From assembly GCA_902776475.1 (NCBI GenBank), contig CACYQD010000006.1, positions 62,001 through 126,000 of the forward strand: 64,000 nucleotides of DNA, written 5' to 3'. Position 1 is the first letter of the stretch. The number at the start of each line of letters is the position of its first letter. A model generated the notes under the pieces. That model had not been told where the DNA came from and searched no databases. It worked only from the letters and a program-made list of their open reading frames with translations. Made by a program: the position numbers and the translations under genes. Shown here piece after piece: positions 35,338 through 44,420 of the stretch. This stretch comes from an uncultured Prevotellaceae bacterium (GTDB taxonomy: Bacteria; Bacteroidota; Bacteroidia; Bacteroidales; Bacteroidaceae).

Positions 35338-38274
35338 TTATTTCACAACAAAATCAAGGCTTTGCAGGTCCTTGTCGAGAGAGGAGGAACCATAGAGAAT
35401 CTGGTAACGGCCACTGCGTGTCGATAATTCATCAATAGAGGGATCGTAATACTCAAATGCCTCTCCATCGAGGGTGATGACAGCATTGGCCGTCTCACCT
35501 GGAGCGAGGTTAAGACGCTGGAAGCCCTTGAGCGACTTGATGGGAGCCTCAGGATAATCGAGGGCTTTGACATAAACCTCAACGACCTCTGTTCCGGCTC
35601 GTTTACCGGTATTCGTAACAGGAACGGTGATGGTCACGGACCCATTGGCCTTCATCGATTTTTTCGAGAGTTTGGCCTTTCCGTATGCATAGCTGGTGTA
35701 GGACAGGCCATAGCCGAAGGCATAAAGCGGAGTGCCGTGGAAATAACGGTAGGTGCGGTTGTCCATGCTGTAGTCGAGGAAGTCGGGCAAGTCATTGTTG
35801 GAGGCATAGAAGGTGACAGGCAGCTTACCGCTTGGGTTGCAATCGCCGAAAATCACCTCGGCCAGAGCCTTTGCACCACCTTGTCCTGCATACCAGGCCT
35901 GGAGGATGGCATCACTTTGCTTCTCGATAGTGGCGAAGGCAATGGCCGAACCTGAACAGTTGACATAAACCACAGGTTTGCCGGTCTCATGCATGGCATG
36001 AATGAGCCGCTGCTGAACCTTGGGAAGTTCGATGTCTGCCTTGTCACCACCTTCGCCTTCCATCTGGGCAGAGATTCCACCGATGATGATGACAGCGTCG
36101 GCAGCTTTCACCTCGGCAGCCAGATCAGTGAAGTCAACCAGTTTGCGTTCACAGATATCGCCTCTCAGCATAGCGAAGTTGCCATTACCTCGTTTGTACT
36201 CTATCACGAGGTCATAGGTCTCACCTTCTGTCACATTGAAAGACTTGTATTCCACCTCGCGACGGAAGAAACCGCCACGGCGGCCGCCACCGGCCTGAGC
36301 CTCCTCAACGGTCTCGCCATTGATTTTCAGGACATAGCCATTGTCTGTCATGAGGGTATATTTCATCTCACCGGTGAAGGCAGCCTTGTATTGGCCCGTG
36401 ATCCTCACGGAAAGGTTGTCCTTGTCAACACCGTCAGCAAAGCCGTAAGCGCCAAAAGTGGAGAAATTCAATTCGTTGTAATAGTCAGTCTTAACAGGTT
36501 CACCCTCCAGGTTCTTGTTGTTGAAGAACTCCACGAAGACACCCTTGCCGCCGTTGAAATCCTGAAGGTGGTGAATGGTGTTGTATTCATCGGTCAATCC
36601 GCACGCTTTGCGGTAAATGACTTTCGTGCCGGGCACAGCCGCCTTGATGCCGTCAAGCAGCGTACGGGTATGCTGCTGGGTAGGCGTACCTCCATAGTTG
36701 CCATTAAGCAACTGTGCGTCATCCGCATTGGGGCCTACAACGGCGATGGTACGGAGCTGTTTGGAAAGAGGCAGGACACCATTGTTCTTGAGCAGCACCA
36801 TCGACTCCCTGGCAGCCTGGGTGGCCAAAGCGTCGTTTTCCTCGCTGCTGATCACCTCTGGTTTGAGATTGGCCCATGGCAACATCTCTGCGGGGTCAAA
36901 CATTCCGAGTTCAAAACGGCCAAGCAACGTTTTCCGGAGATGGAAGTCGAGCAATGACTCCTTGATGAGTCCTTTGTCAAGGGCCTCTGTCAGAACCATG
37001 AACACTTTTCCGCATTCCAGGTCAGTACCGTTGAGCACAGCATCGACAGAAGCTGAAAGCGGATCAGGATGAGTCTCATGCTGTCCTTTGTTGTAGAAAT
37101 TGTTGATGGCATCACAGTCAGTCAATACAATGGCGTCGTAACCCCATTTTCTGCGCAGGATATCCACCAGGAGACGGTCACTCGTACAACATGGCACGCC
37201 CTCATAACGGTTGTAGGCGCACATGACCTCACGCACGTTTCCTTTTTTCACCAAGGCCTTGAAGGCTGGCAGATATGTCTCCCACAGATCACGCATCGAC
37301 ACCGATGCGTTATAGGTATGTCGCAGTGGTTCCGGACCACTGTGCACGGCGTAGTGCTTGGCACAGGCGTGAGTTTTGAAATACCTGTCGTCATTGCCTT
37401 GCATGCCCAGGACGGTCTGCACGCCAAGTACAGCATTCATATAGGGGTCTTCACCACAAGTCTCCTGGCCACGTCCCCATCGGGGATCACGGAAAATATT
37501 GACGTTGGGGCACCAGAAGGTCAGTTCTGGATTTCCAGGATAATAGACCACGCCCATCGGCACGTTGAACACATTGTGGTCGGAGCGGTTCCAGTTGGCA
37601 CGGGCCTCATCGGAGACGGTCGAGAAGACGTCATAGAAGAGTTTGGAGTCAAAGGAAGCAGCCATTCCTATCGGTTGTGGATAGACGGTATAACCGCCCT
37701 GCCGAACACCATGGCAAGCCTCGCTCCACCAGTTGTAGGACGGGATGCCCAACCGGTCGATGGAGATTGACTTGTTCATCATCAGTCCCACCTTCTCCTC
37801 CGGAGTCAGCAGTGAAATCAGGTTCTCCACCCGTTCCTCATACGGCAGACTGGTGTTTAAATAGGGATAACGATGTCCGGATTCAGCTACAGCAAGATGG
37901 CTGACATCAGCCTTCACAGACAATGCGCCCAATGTCTTGCCGTTGTTATCGACCAGTTCCACGCTTCGCGTGACCTTGCCGTTCTGCGAGGCAGGAGCCA
38001 GCACCACCATCACTTTGGCTTTGGCACCGGGCTCTATGGCCGCCTGGGGACAGATGGCTTGGATACATTCACACGAGGGGATGACCTTGGCGATGGACAA
38101 AGGATACTTGGCGGTGTTCTGCATGGTGAACGTATGGCATACGGCTCCGTCACACGCCTCTATCCGACCGAAGTCCCACTCATAGGTATCGAATTTAGCC
38201 GCGCTTTTCTGCTGCGCGAATGATGATGCCGTTAGAAACAGACCGGCAATGACGCAAAAAAACAGTTTCTTCAT
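35338..38274 (-). CDS. GH3 beta-glycosidase (beta-xylosidase type) with N-terminal DUF1573 and inserted PA14 domain
   Basis: This secreted protein of 978 residues has a signal peptide and a DUF1573-type immunoglobulin-like domain (about 25-125, FDTYEWDFGRIEACDGAV). A GH3 barrel follows (about 150-440), in which the nucleophile Asp lies in LTDCDAINNF near residue 385, the form typical of xylosidase-like GH3. The second GH3 domain begins near 470 and is interrupted by a PA14 domain (about 575-705, with NNGYVLKINGE). A fibronectin-III-like end follows (about 870-970). Such enzymes release xylose or glucose from oligosaccharide ends. DUF1573 at the front is unusual. It sits in a run with esterases and a GH10 xylanase, supporting action on xylo-oligosaccharides. 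Confidence 0.92.
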   Translation of the reverse strand: MKKLFFCVIAGLFLTASSFAQQKSAAKFDTYEWDFGRIEACDGAVCHTFTMQNTAKYPLSIAKVIPSCECIQAICPQAAIEPGAKAKVMVVLAPASQNGKVTRSVELVDNNGKTLGALSVKADVSHLAVAESGHRYPYLNTSLPYEERVENLISLLTPEEKVGLMMNKSISIDRLGIPSYNWWSEACHGVRQGGYTVYPQPIGMAASFDSKLFYDVFSTVSDEARANWNRSDHNVFNVPMGVVYYPGNPELTFWCPNVNIFRDPRWGRGQETCGEDPYMNAVLGVQTVLGMQGNDDRYFKTHACAKHYAVHSGPEPLRHTYNASVSMRDLWETYLPAFKALVKKGNVREVMCAYNRYEGVPCCTSDRLLVDILRRKWGYDAIVLTDCDAINNFYNKGQHETHPDPLSASVDAVLNGTDLECGKVFMVLTEALDKGLIKESLLDFHLRKTLLGRFELGMFDPAEMLPWANLKPEVISSEENDALATQAARESMVLLKNNGVLPLSKQLRTIAVVGPNADDAQLLNGNYGGTPTQQHTRTLLDGIKAAVPGTKVIYRKACGLTDEYNTIHHLQDFNGGKGVFVEFFNNKNLEGEPVKTDYYNELNFSTFGAYGFADGVDKDNLSVRITGQYKAAFTGEMKYTLMTDNGYVLKINGETVEEAQAGGGRRGGFFRREVEYKSFNVTEGETYDLVIEYKRGNGNFAMLRGDICERKLVDFTDLAAEVKAADAVIIIGGISAQMEGEGGDKADIELPKVQQRLIHAMHETGKPVVYVNCSGSAIAFATIEKQSDAILQAWYAGQGGAKALAEVIFGDCNPSGKLPVTFYASNNDLPDFLDYSMDNRTYRYFHGTPLYAFGYGLSYTSYAYGKAKLSKKSMKANGSVTITVPVTNTGKRAGTEVVEVYVKALDYPEAPIKSLKGFQRLNLAPGETANAVITLDGEAFEYYDPSIDELSTRSGRYQILYGSSSLDKDLQSLDFVVK

Positions 38275-38332
38275 ATCTTTTTAGGTATTGTTATTCAACT
38301 TAAGGAAAATTGAAGCATGACTTTCAATGCGA

Positions 38333-40210
38333 TTATTTCAAACCCTTCAATGTCTTTTCCAATGCACTGCGACGGTCACGCCATGTGCTGTAGTCACTGG
38401 CACGAAGGGTGACGACCTTCTTCGCATTACTGAGATGGAGCTGACTTGCATCGGTCACTCCGGTGACGAGCAGGCATGGCTTGGCTTGTTTCTCGGCAAT
38501 CAACTTGTCGGCGATGGCATCGGCGCCACCCACCTTAAACCAACTCTCGATGGTGTCGTCGGCACCGGAGACGAGGAGCACGACATGACTCACCTCTTGC
38601 AGGTCGGCATCGGGGAGGTAGCAACCCATCTGGAGGTTGAGGTCATAGACCACGCGGCCATGGGCGATGTCGCCCATCGTGGTGAAACTGTAAGGGTTGT
38701 AGGGGTTGTTGCAGAGACTGTACTTGAATCCCTTGTCGGGCGAGAGGTACATGTTGCTGGGGTCGGCCACCTTGGCGCCGTCAATGAGGAAGCAGTATTT
38801 GAACACCTGTGCTGCCTTGTCTTCTATCGTTACACTCCACACGCCTTCACTGTCCTTGGTCATGTCGAAAGGAGCAAAGCCCTCCATCGACAGCGACACC
38901 TGCTGTGCCTCGGGGGCCTTCATGCGGAATGTGATGTTACCCTCGCTGAATTCGGGCGAGATGATGGGGCGTGGAAACAGGCGTGCCATCACAGCAGGAG
39001 TAAACTGTTCCTCCTTGCCCGTGGCGGCGGGGGCTGGCTTGCCCTCACTCATGGCTTTTTCCGAAGCCTCAGGGTTGAAGAGCAAACGGAGGGTCTTGTC
39101 GAGGAAGAACTTGGCGTTCATCCAGGTGTGGCCGAATTTGTCTGTCGTAAACTCCTTGACCGTGCGGATACCTTTCTTGTCGAGGAATTCCATGTAGTCA
39201 CGCCCTGTGCCGTATAGGAAATCGTCGGTACCGATGCCCAACCAAAAGAGATTGATCTTGGCATTGGTGGCTGCAGCGTCATCATACACACCGGGGATAT
39301 CGGTCGAGGTGAACGAACTGTAGGAACAAAGATAAGAGAACTTGTCGAGATGGCGAAGGCCATTGGAGAGGCCTTGGTTTCCACCACGGGAGAAGCCACC
39401 GATGGCGCGGTGATCGCGGTCGTTGATCGTGCGGTAGTGGCTCTCCACGTAAGGCATGAGATCATTCACGAGGTCATTGCTGAATACATCGTTGCCAAAT
39501 CCCATCTGCGGCATCTGTCCGCTTTTTTGCGGGGGCAGCAACTTATAGGGGTTGCCATAAGGCAGAACGATGATCATCTCCTGTGCAGCACCCTCTGCCA
39601 ACAAATTGTCGAGGATATAATTCATCCTGCCCACTTTGTAGTACACCTCCTCAGTGTCGGTGGTTCCACTGATCAAATAGAAAACGGGATATTTCTTGTT
39701 GGTGTCCTTGGTGTATGAGGGAGGCAGATAGACGATGGCGTTGTTGGTGGCTCCCAAACTCTTCGAATAGTAGTGCACATACTCCACGTTGCCATGCTGC
39801 ACATTGCGGATGTCATGAGGCAGAGAACCTTTCCTGCTGGGAATCTCCAACAAACTGTTCTTGAATCCCTCATTGGGGAAATACTGCTCACACAGGGGAT
39901 CCATGACACTCACGCCATCGACCTCGAAATGATAGGGATACATGTCGGGAGCGGCAGGACCGAGGGTAACGGTCCAAAGTCCGGTCTTCCCATCCTTGAC
40001 CATGTCGTGCCGGCCAGCAAACTGCACATCCACCTGCACTTTCTTGGCTTGGTCGTTTTTGTAAAGGAAAGTCACTGTACCGTCTGGATTACAGACCGTA
40101 GAAGAATTCTCAACTTTCTGGGCGAAACAATTGCCGCCACCAGAAAGTAGCATTGTCATGGCACATACAGCCATTTTCATCCGAATGGGATGAATGAAAG
40201 AAATAGTCAT
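38333..40210 (-). CDS. Two-module carbohydrate esterase (CE1-type), second module degenerate
   Basis: This secreted esterase has 625 residues. A signal peptide (in-frame ATGs at 40210, 40180 and 40174) leads to a CBM48-like domain (about 48-115) and a complete CE1/esterase-D alpha/beta hydrolase. Its nucleophile is in GGFSRGGNQG near residue 273 and its histidine in KFGHTWM near 362. After a linker near 395-405 a second CBM48-like domain (about 420-490) is followed by only the first part of another esterase module (about 495-620). That part lacks the GxSxG motif and the histidine. Such enzymes remove feruloyl or acetyl groups from xylan. A TATATTTG box at 40235-40242 suggests its own promoter. 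The GH3 gene follows after 58 bases. Confidence 0.9.
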   Translation of the reverse strand: MTISFIHPIRMKMAVCAMTMLLSGGGNCFAQKVENSSTVCNPDGTVTFLYKNDQAKKVQVDVQFAGRHDMVKDGKTGLWTVTLGPAAPDMYPYHFEVDGVSVMDPLCEQYFPNEGFKNSLLEIPSRKGSLPHDIRNVQHGNVEYVHYYSKSLGATNNAIVYLPPSYTKDTNKKYPVFYLISGTTDTEEVYYKVGRMNYILDNLLAEGAAQEMIIVLPYGNPYKLLPPQKSGQMPQMGFGNDVFSNDLVNDLMPYVESHYRTINDRDHRAIGGFSRGGNQGLSNGLRHLDKFSYLCSYSSFTSTDIPGVYDDAAATNAKINLFWLGIGTDDFLYGTGRDYMEFLDKKGIRTVKEFTTDKFGHTWMNAKFFLDKTLRLLFNPEASEKAMSEGKPAPAATGKEEQFTPAVMARLFPRPIISPEFSEGNITFRMKAPEAQQVSLSMEGFAPFDMTKDSEGVWSVTIEDKAAQVFKYCFLIDGAKVADPSNMYLSPDKGFKYSLCNNPYNPYSFTTMGDIAHGRVVYDLNLQMGCYLPDADLQEVSHVVLLVSGADDTIESWFKVGGADAIADKLIAEKQAKPCLLVTGVTDASQLHLSNAKKVVTLRASDYSTWRDRRSALEKTLKGLK

Positions 40211-40234
40211 AAATAGTCGATATTAAGTTGCTTG

Positions 40235-40242
40235 CAAATATA
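40235..40242 (-). promoter_or_regulatory. Promoter -7 box before the two-module esterase
   Basis: TATATTTG on the minus strand lies 25 bases before the first ATG, inside the 100-base gap after the GH10 gene. The upstream element is not clear. Confidence 0.45.
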
Positions 40243-40310
40243 CGAATAATTAGCGAACTATCGTATAATGCAAGTAACTTAAAATATCGGAAATGTAACA
40301 AATAATCAAA

Positions 40311-42836
40311 TTATTTTACAACAAACTTCTTTCCACCTCGGATATAGATACCGGGAGAGAGTTGGTTGTTGGTCATTCTGCGTCCAAGGAGGTCATAGGT
40401 AACTCCTTCGTCATCAACCATTTTCCGGGTTGCAGGACGGATATCGGTCAGCACTCGGTGGCGCAATGCAGAGCGCACGGCATACCAAGCCGGTTTCCTG
40501 CCAAGCTGAGCAGTATAAAGCAACGGATTCGATGACTCACGCCAACTGTTGTTGTCCTTCAGACCCCAGATCACCATATTGGGACAGTTGTCGTTGTTGA
40601 GCATGATATCTGTGATGACCCGATAGCAACGGGCCTGTTCTTCCAGGTTTTCATCCGTCACAGAAGGAATGCCGACATCCAGTTCGGTGATGATGCACTT
40701 CATATCGAGGTCTGCAAAACTACGGACGTTGTCGGCCAACCGCACACTATCAACATCACCCAGCGAGAAGTGACACTGCAGTCCCACGCCGTCGATGGGA
40801 ATGCCGGAATTTCTCAGACGCTTGGCCAGATTGCGGAAGGCGATGGTCTTCGCCTTTCCCTGCAACTCCACGTCATAGTCATTGAGGTAAAGCAAAGCCT
40901 CCGGATCAGCCCGGTGCGCATATACAAAGGCTGAGTCAATGAAATCCTCGCCGATGGCAAGCGACCATACGGTCTGGCGCAGCTTATACCCATCGGGGTT
41001 GGTGCGGACAACAGACTGGTCATCATCAAGACACTCATTGACCACATCCCATTCCGACACCTTGCCTTTGTAATGGGTCACAACATTCTCGATGTGGGTT
41101 CTGAGGATCTGCAGTGCCTCTTCCCTACTCCAGTGCATGTCATTTTTCTTGCCGTCGCTGCTCACCCAAGAGGGTAATTGAGAGTGCCATGCCAGACAAT
41201 GTCCACGAACGGTCATTTGATGGCGCTGGGCGAAATTGACCAGTTTGTCAGCACTGCCATAGTTGAAATTGCCACGAGAGGGTTCCAAGGCATCAAACTT
41301 CATCTCGTTCTCTGCCACGAGCATGTTGAACTGGGCCCCTACTTCCTTTGTCTCGCCCAGATTCTCGTTACTCAAATCGTTTTTCCACATGGAAATGGCC
41401 GTTCCAATTTTCTTGCCATTCTGATCTGCGTAGTAGCGCAATGTATTCGAGTCGGCTGCATCATTAATACCATCATCATAGAAGGCGCCCATCGTGTCAC
41501 CTGGATGATCAGGATTGTCGGGATTGTCGGGATCAGACATGTTCTCAAATGAGACCAGGCGCAACACAAAGGCGATGCCATCACTTTCCTCACGTTCAAC
41601 GACTTCCCAGGTATATTTGTCCGCCTTCACCTCGAAACGCCAATCCCCAGCCTGCGTGGCCTTCCGTTTGGCTTTCAGCACAAGGAACTCATCACCCACA
41701 TCGACCAAAACATTTTCCTCGGTCACAACTCGGATGACTGGCATCTTGTCGCTTGTCGTGAAATCCTGCATGGTATTGAAGTATTTCACATCTCCATCGA
41801 CCGTCAGTTGATCGTAACGATCTACAGAACCTATGCGGAATTGCACAACAGAGGCTGGCCGGACGAAAAGATGGGCTTCCTTCGCTGCAGCATAGTTCTT
41901 CAAAGTCAAGCATCCTATCTCTTCTGCACCAGGTGCTATCGTGCCGTAATTATCCACCGTTCCACCGATACTGCCGGTTCCGCCCAATATGCCCTGACTG
42001 AAAACATAGGCGATGGCTTCTCCATTATTGGGTTTGGCGCCCAAGGCACCCCGGAGTTTCCGGCTCTCCGTCACTTCTTTGTCATCCATGATGAGCACCC
42101 GTCCCTCAAGAATACGCAGTGAACCGCTCAAATAGTTGTCATTACCCGTGATCTGATAAGTTCCGGTCCCTTCTTTGATGATGCCAAGAGGAGTGTCATC
42201 CCGATAACCCGAAGGGGCAATCTTGCCAGCTAAGGTGGCATCCGTATTCATGCAACCGAGCAGGTAATAGGCAGCACGTGAGTTTTTCATATACCCCTGA
42301 AGGGTGGAACCGGCCTCGGTTTGCAGTTCGCCGATACGGAAACCAGCACCCGAGGTATTGGCCTCACAGCAGATGGTGGCACCGTCATGCAGGAAGACAT
42401 GGTTGTTTTGCATGGAGGGGTTCACCTTTCCCGTCCTAATACCTTCCTCGATATTCTCAGGCGAGAAGGATTTGCCACCGTGGGCGAGCACCACGCCATA
42501 GAATCCCGCAGAAGATGAGTTTTCGGGGAAAGGCCAGATATGCACGTCGCCCGTATAGCCTGACCAGTCTGGCCATGCCTTGCCTTTCTCTGTCCCCAAA
42601 TAGCAACGTTCTCCACCGGCATAGAGGTTGAGCACGCCACTGCCCGAGATGGTCGAACTGAAATAGACATAGCGTGCCATTTTCACATTCACGATATCCG
42701 ATTGGGGCAGATAGATATACTGGTTGTATGTCACATAGTTCGACGACGTGTTATCGCCGCTGATGTCGATGGTACGTTCCTCGGCAGCAACAGAGAGTCC
42801 AAACAGCAATGAGCAAAGAAGAAGTGGTATGCGCAT
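40311..42836 (-). CDS. GH10 endo-xylanase with N-terminal autotransporter-like beta-helix and C-terminal sorting tail
   Basis: This 841-residue secreted enzyme cuts the beta-1,4-xylan backbone. A signal peptide (ending SVAAEE) is followed by about 400 residues of repeating strands. These include autotransporter-type motifs such as GILGGTGSIGGTVDNYG and IAPG near residues 285-305, which predict a beta-helix. A DPDNPDNPDHP linker (about 432-442) leads to the GH10 barrel. The acid/base Glu is in WDVVNECL near 597 and the nucleophile Glu in IITELDVGI near 716; GHCLAWHSQLP is also typical. The end (YDLLGRRM, SPGIYIRGGKKFVVK) is a short secretion tail. It starts 3 bases after the upstream esterase gene, so they are cotranscribed. 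Confidence 0.93.
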   Translation of the reverse strand: MRIPLLLCSLLFGLSVAAEERTIDISGDNTSSNYVTYNQYIYLPQSDIVNVKMARYVYFSSTISGSGVLNLYAGGERCYLGTEKGKAWPDWSGYTGDVHIWPFPENSSSAGFYGVVLAHGGKSFSPENIEEGIRTGKVNPSMQNNHVFLHDGATICCEANTSGAGFRIGELQTEAGSTLQGYMKNSRAAYYLLGCMNTDATLAGKIAPSGYRDDTPLGIIKEGTGTYQITGNDNYLSGSLRILEGRVLIMDDKEVTESRKLRGALGAKPNNGEAIAYVFSQGILGGTGSIGGTVDNYGTIAPGAEEIGCLTLKNYAAAKEAHLFVRPASVVQFRIGSVDRYDQLTVDGDVKYFNTMQDFTTSDKMPVIRVVTEENVLVDVGDEFLVLKAKRKATQAGDWRFEVKADKYTWEVVEREESDGIAFVLRLVSFENMSDPDNPDNPDHPGDTMGAFYDDGINDAADSNTLRYYADQNGKKIGTAISMWKNDLSNENLGETKEVGAQFNMLVAENEMKFDALEPSRGNFNYGSADKLVNFAQRHQMTVRGHCLAWHSQLPSWVSSDGKKNDMHWSREEALQILRTHIENVVTHYKGKVSEWDVVNECLDDDQSVVRTNPDGYKLRQTVWSLAIGEDFIDSAFVYAHRADPEALLYLNDYDVELQGKAKTIAFRNLAKRLRNSGIPIDGVGLQCHFSLGDVDSVRLADNVRSFADLDMKCIITELDVGIPSVTDENLEEQARCYRVITDIMLNNDNCPNMVIWGLKDNNSWRESSNPLLYTAQLGRKPAWYAVRSALRHRVLTDIRPATRKMVDDEGVTYDLLGRRMTNNQLSPGIYIRGGKKFVVK

Positions 42837-42839
42837 GGT

Positions 42840-44246
42840 TTATCTGACAAGTATTTTCTTTCCGTCCTTGATGTAGATTCCTGGGCGCAGGTTGTCTGGT
42901 TTCATACGACGTCCCTGCATGTCATAGACCGCACCCGAAGGCTTCGTCTCTGGCATGACCTGACGAATGCCAGAAACCACCGCTGTGGTGCAGAAGGTGA
43001 AATAGGCCGGTGTGCTGTATTTCGCAGGCGCTGCATCATGGAGATAAAGACCAGTGCCGACATTTTTCAATGAGAAGCCCTTGTCTTCTACATACTCAAT
43101 CTCCCATACTGCTCCGTTTCTGATATCCTGCCCATTCTGATTGTTGAGTCCCAGGATAAAACAGCACCATCCGTCGGCCGGTTGTGAGTTCAGATAACCC
43201 GGACTGCCCCATATATTATAAGGAGAACCATCAGGAGTGATGAGCCGCAGCAACCAACCATTGGTCACGCTGCTGTTTTCCAGTTTGAAATGATAGCCAG
43301 AGTTGCCGTCATCAAAGGCATCCTCCATACTATCAAACGACAAATTCTGATTGTCCGTACCAAAAAAGGCCTTTCCTTCCGCCTCATTAACGATGGCGAA
43401 CGCATGTCCTTTCGCTTCGTCAATACTTGTGAACCGCTGATCAATCTGCACCTGTGGTTTCACCACCGGATATTCCACATCCACGGAATAGCGGCTACAG
43501 AATTTCCAGATCTCATCACCTGTGAGCACACCGTAGTCATTGGAGATCCAATGTCCCTTGCCCGCCATTTCCATGAGCACCACTTCGACGCCCTCGTTGC
43601 CCGGTCCCCATACATGGCGGGTGATGTGGGGTGCATTGCGGTAATTGTGAGTGACGGTAGCAGTCGTCGGACAACCATTGTGGCGGATCCAGACATTCAG
43701 GCAGTTCTGTACGTTGGAGAAAGAGACCACATCGTCGCTTGTGCCATGGGTGTGGATGATGGGAATAGGCCGCACATTGGCATTGGCCGTTGCACCTCCC
43801 ATGGGATAGCCGCTGATCGGAGCGAACGCCGCGATGCGGTCAGCGATTTTGTTCATGGCATGATAGGTGAACATTCCTCCCATCGAGAATCCCGAGAGAT
43901 AGACACGACAGGGGTCAATATCGTATTTTTCCACCATCTCATCGATGAGTGCCAGCACAAAGTTGATGTCGCGGTTTCCAGAGAGGTCCCACCCTTTGTC
44001 GATGCCTTCTGGGAAGACAGTGACGAACTTGGCCGTATCGGCCACCGTCTCGATTTTCAGCATGTTTTTCTGGTAATAAGGATCCTGGTTCATGCCATGG
44101 CAGGAAATCAGCAAAGGCCTATGGCTTCCCAGTTCGCGGGGCACATAGGAGATGTAATTACGGGTCAAATTTCCCACTTTAATCGTCTCAGCAGCGATGG
44201 TCAGCACGCAGATGGCCATAATAAAAGTAGTCAGCAGTCGTCTCAT
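42840..44246 (-). CDS. Secreted CE1/PHB-depolymerase-like esterase with sorting tail
   Basis: This 468-residue protein has a signal peptide ending in TIAAE and an alpha/beta-hydrolase domain (about 22-270). The nucleophile serine is in SGFSMGGMFTYH near residue 120, and CHGMNQDP forms the oxyanion region. An aspartate in HGTSDD and a histidine in GKGHWI fit the catalytic triad. This is the LpqC/feruloyl- or acetyl-esterase type. A beta-rich region (about 285-430) and a short tail (VYDMQGRRM, PGIYIKDGKKILVR) follow. The promoter box TAACTTTG at 44262-44269 lies inside an apparent upstream extension to 44276, so 44246 is the start. It heads the esterase-GH10 operon. Confidence 0.9.
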   Translation of the reverse strand: MRRLLTTFIMAICVLTIAAETIKVGNLTRNYISYVPRELGSHRPLLISCHGMNQDPYYQKNMLKIETVADTAKFVTVFPEGIDKGWDLSGNRDINFVLALIDEMVEKYDIDPCRVYLSGFSMGGMFTYHAMNKIADRIAAFAPISGYPMGGATANANVRPIPIIHTHGTSDDVVSFSNVQNCLNVWIRHNGCPTTATVTHNYRNAPHITRHVWGPGNEGVEVVLMEMAGKGHWISNDYGVLTGDEIWKFCSRYSVDVEYPVVKPQVQIDQRFTSIDEAKGHAFAIVNEAEGKAFFGTDNQNLSFDSMEDAFDDGNSGYHFKLENSSVTNGWLLRLITPDGSPYNIWGSPGYLNSQPADGWCCFILGLNNQNGQDIRNGAVWEIEYVEDKGFSLKNVGTGLYLHDAAPAKYSTPAYFTFCTTAVVSGIRQVMPETKPSGAVYDMQGRRMKPDNLRPGIYIKDGKKILVR

Positions 44247-44261
44247 TCTTCTTTTTTGCTG

Positions 44262-44269
44262 CAAAGTTA
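44262..44269 (-). promoter_or_regulatory. Promoter -7 box for the esterase-GH10 operon
   Basis: TAACTTTG on the minus strand lies 15 bases before the start codon at 44246 and excludes the longer open frame to 44276. Confidence 0.55.
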
Positions 44270-44368
44270 CGAACAAAATCGCTTTTCAGCAGAAAAAGAA
44301 TGTATCACACTTTATTCAAAGTGTATCCTTTTATCTATCAGTTTTGCCTCTATTCCGAAATTAATTGC

Positions 44369-44376
44369 TACTTTTG
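44369..44376 (+). promoter_or_regulatory. Promoter -7 box for the CAT-like gene
   Basis: TACTTTTG matches TAnnTTTG. A TTTG at 44343-44346 lies 22 bases upstream, slightly longer than usual. It places the start at 44421, not within the long frame that crosses the esterase gene. Confidence 0.5.
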
Positions 44377-44420
44377 CAAAGAAAGGAGAAATCACCACGC
44401 TTAAAGAAGAACCATACAAT

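Noticed and set aside
43290-44420. Long N-terminal extension of the CAT-like protein
   Set aside because: It reads antisense through the esterase gene and past its promoter; the family length starts at 44421.
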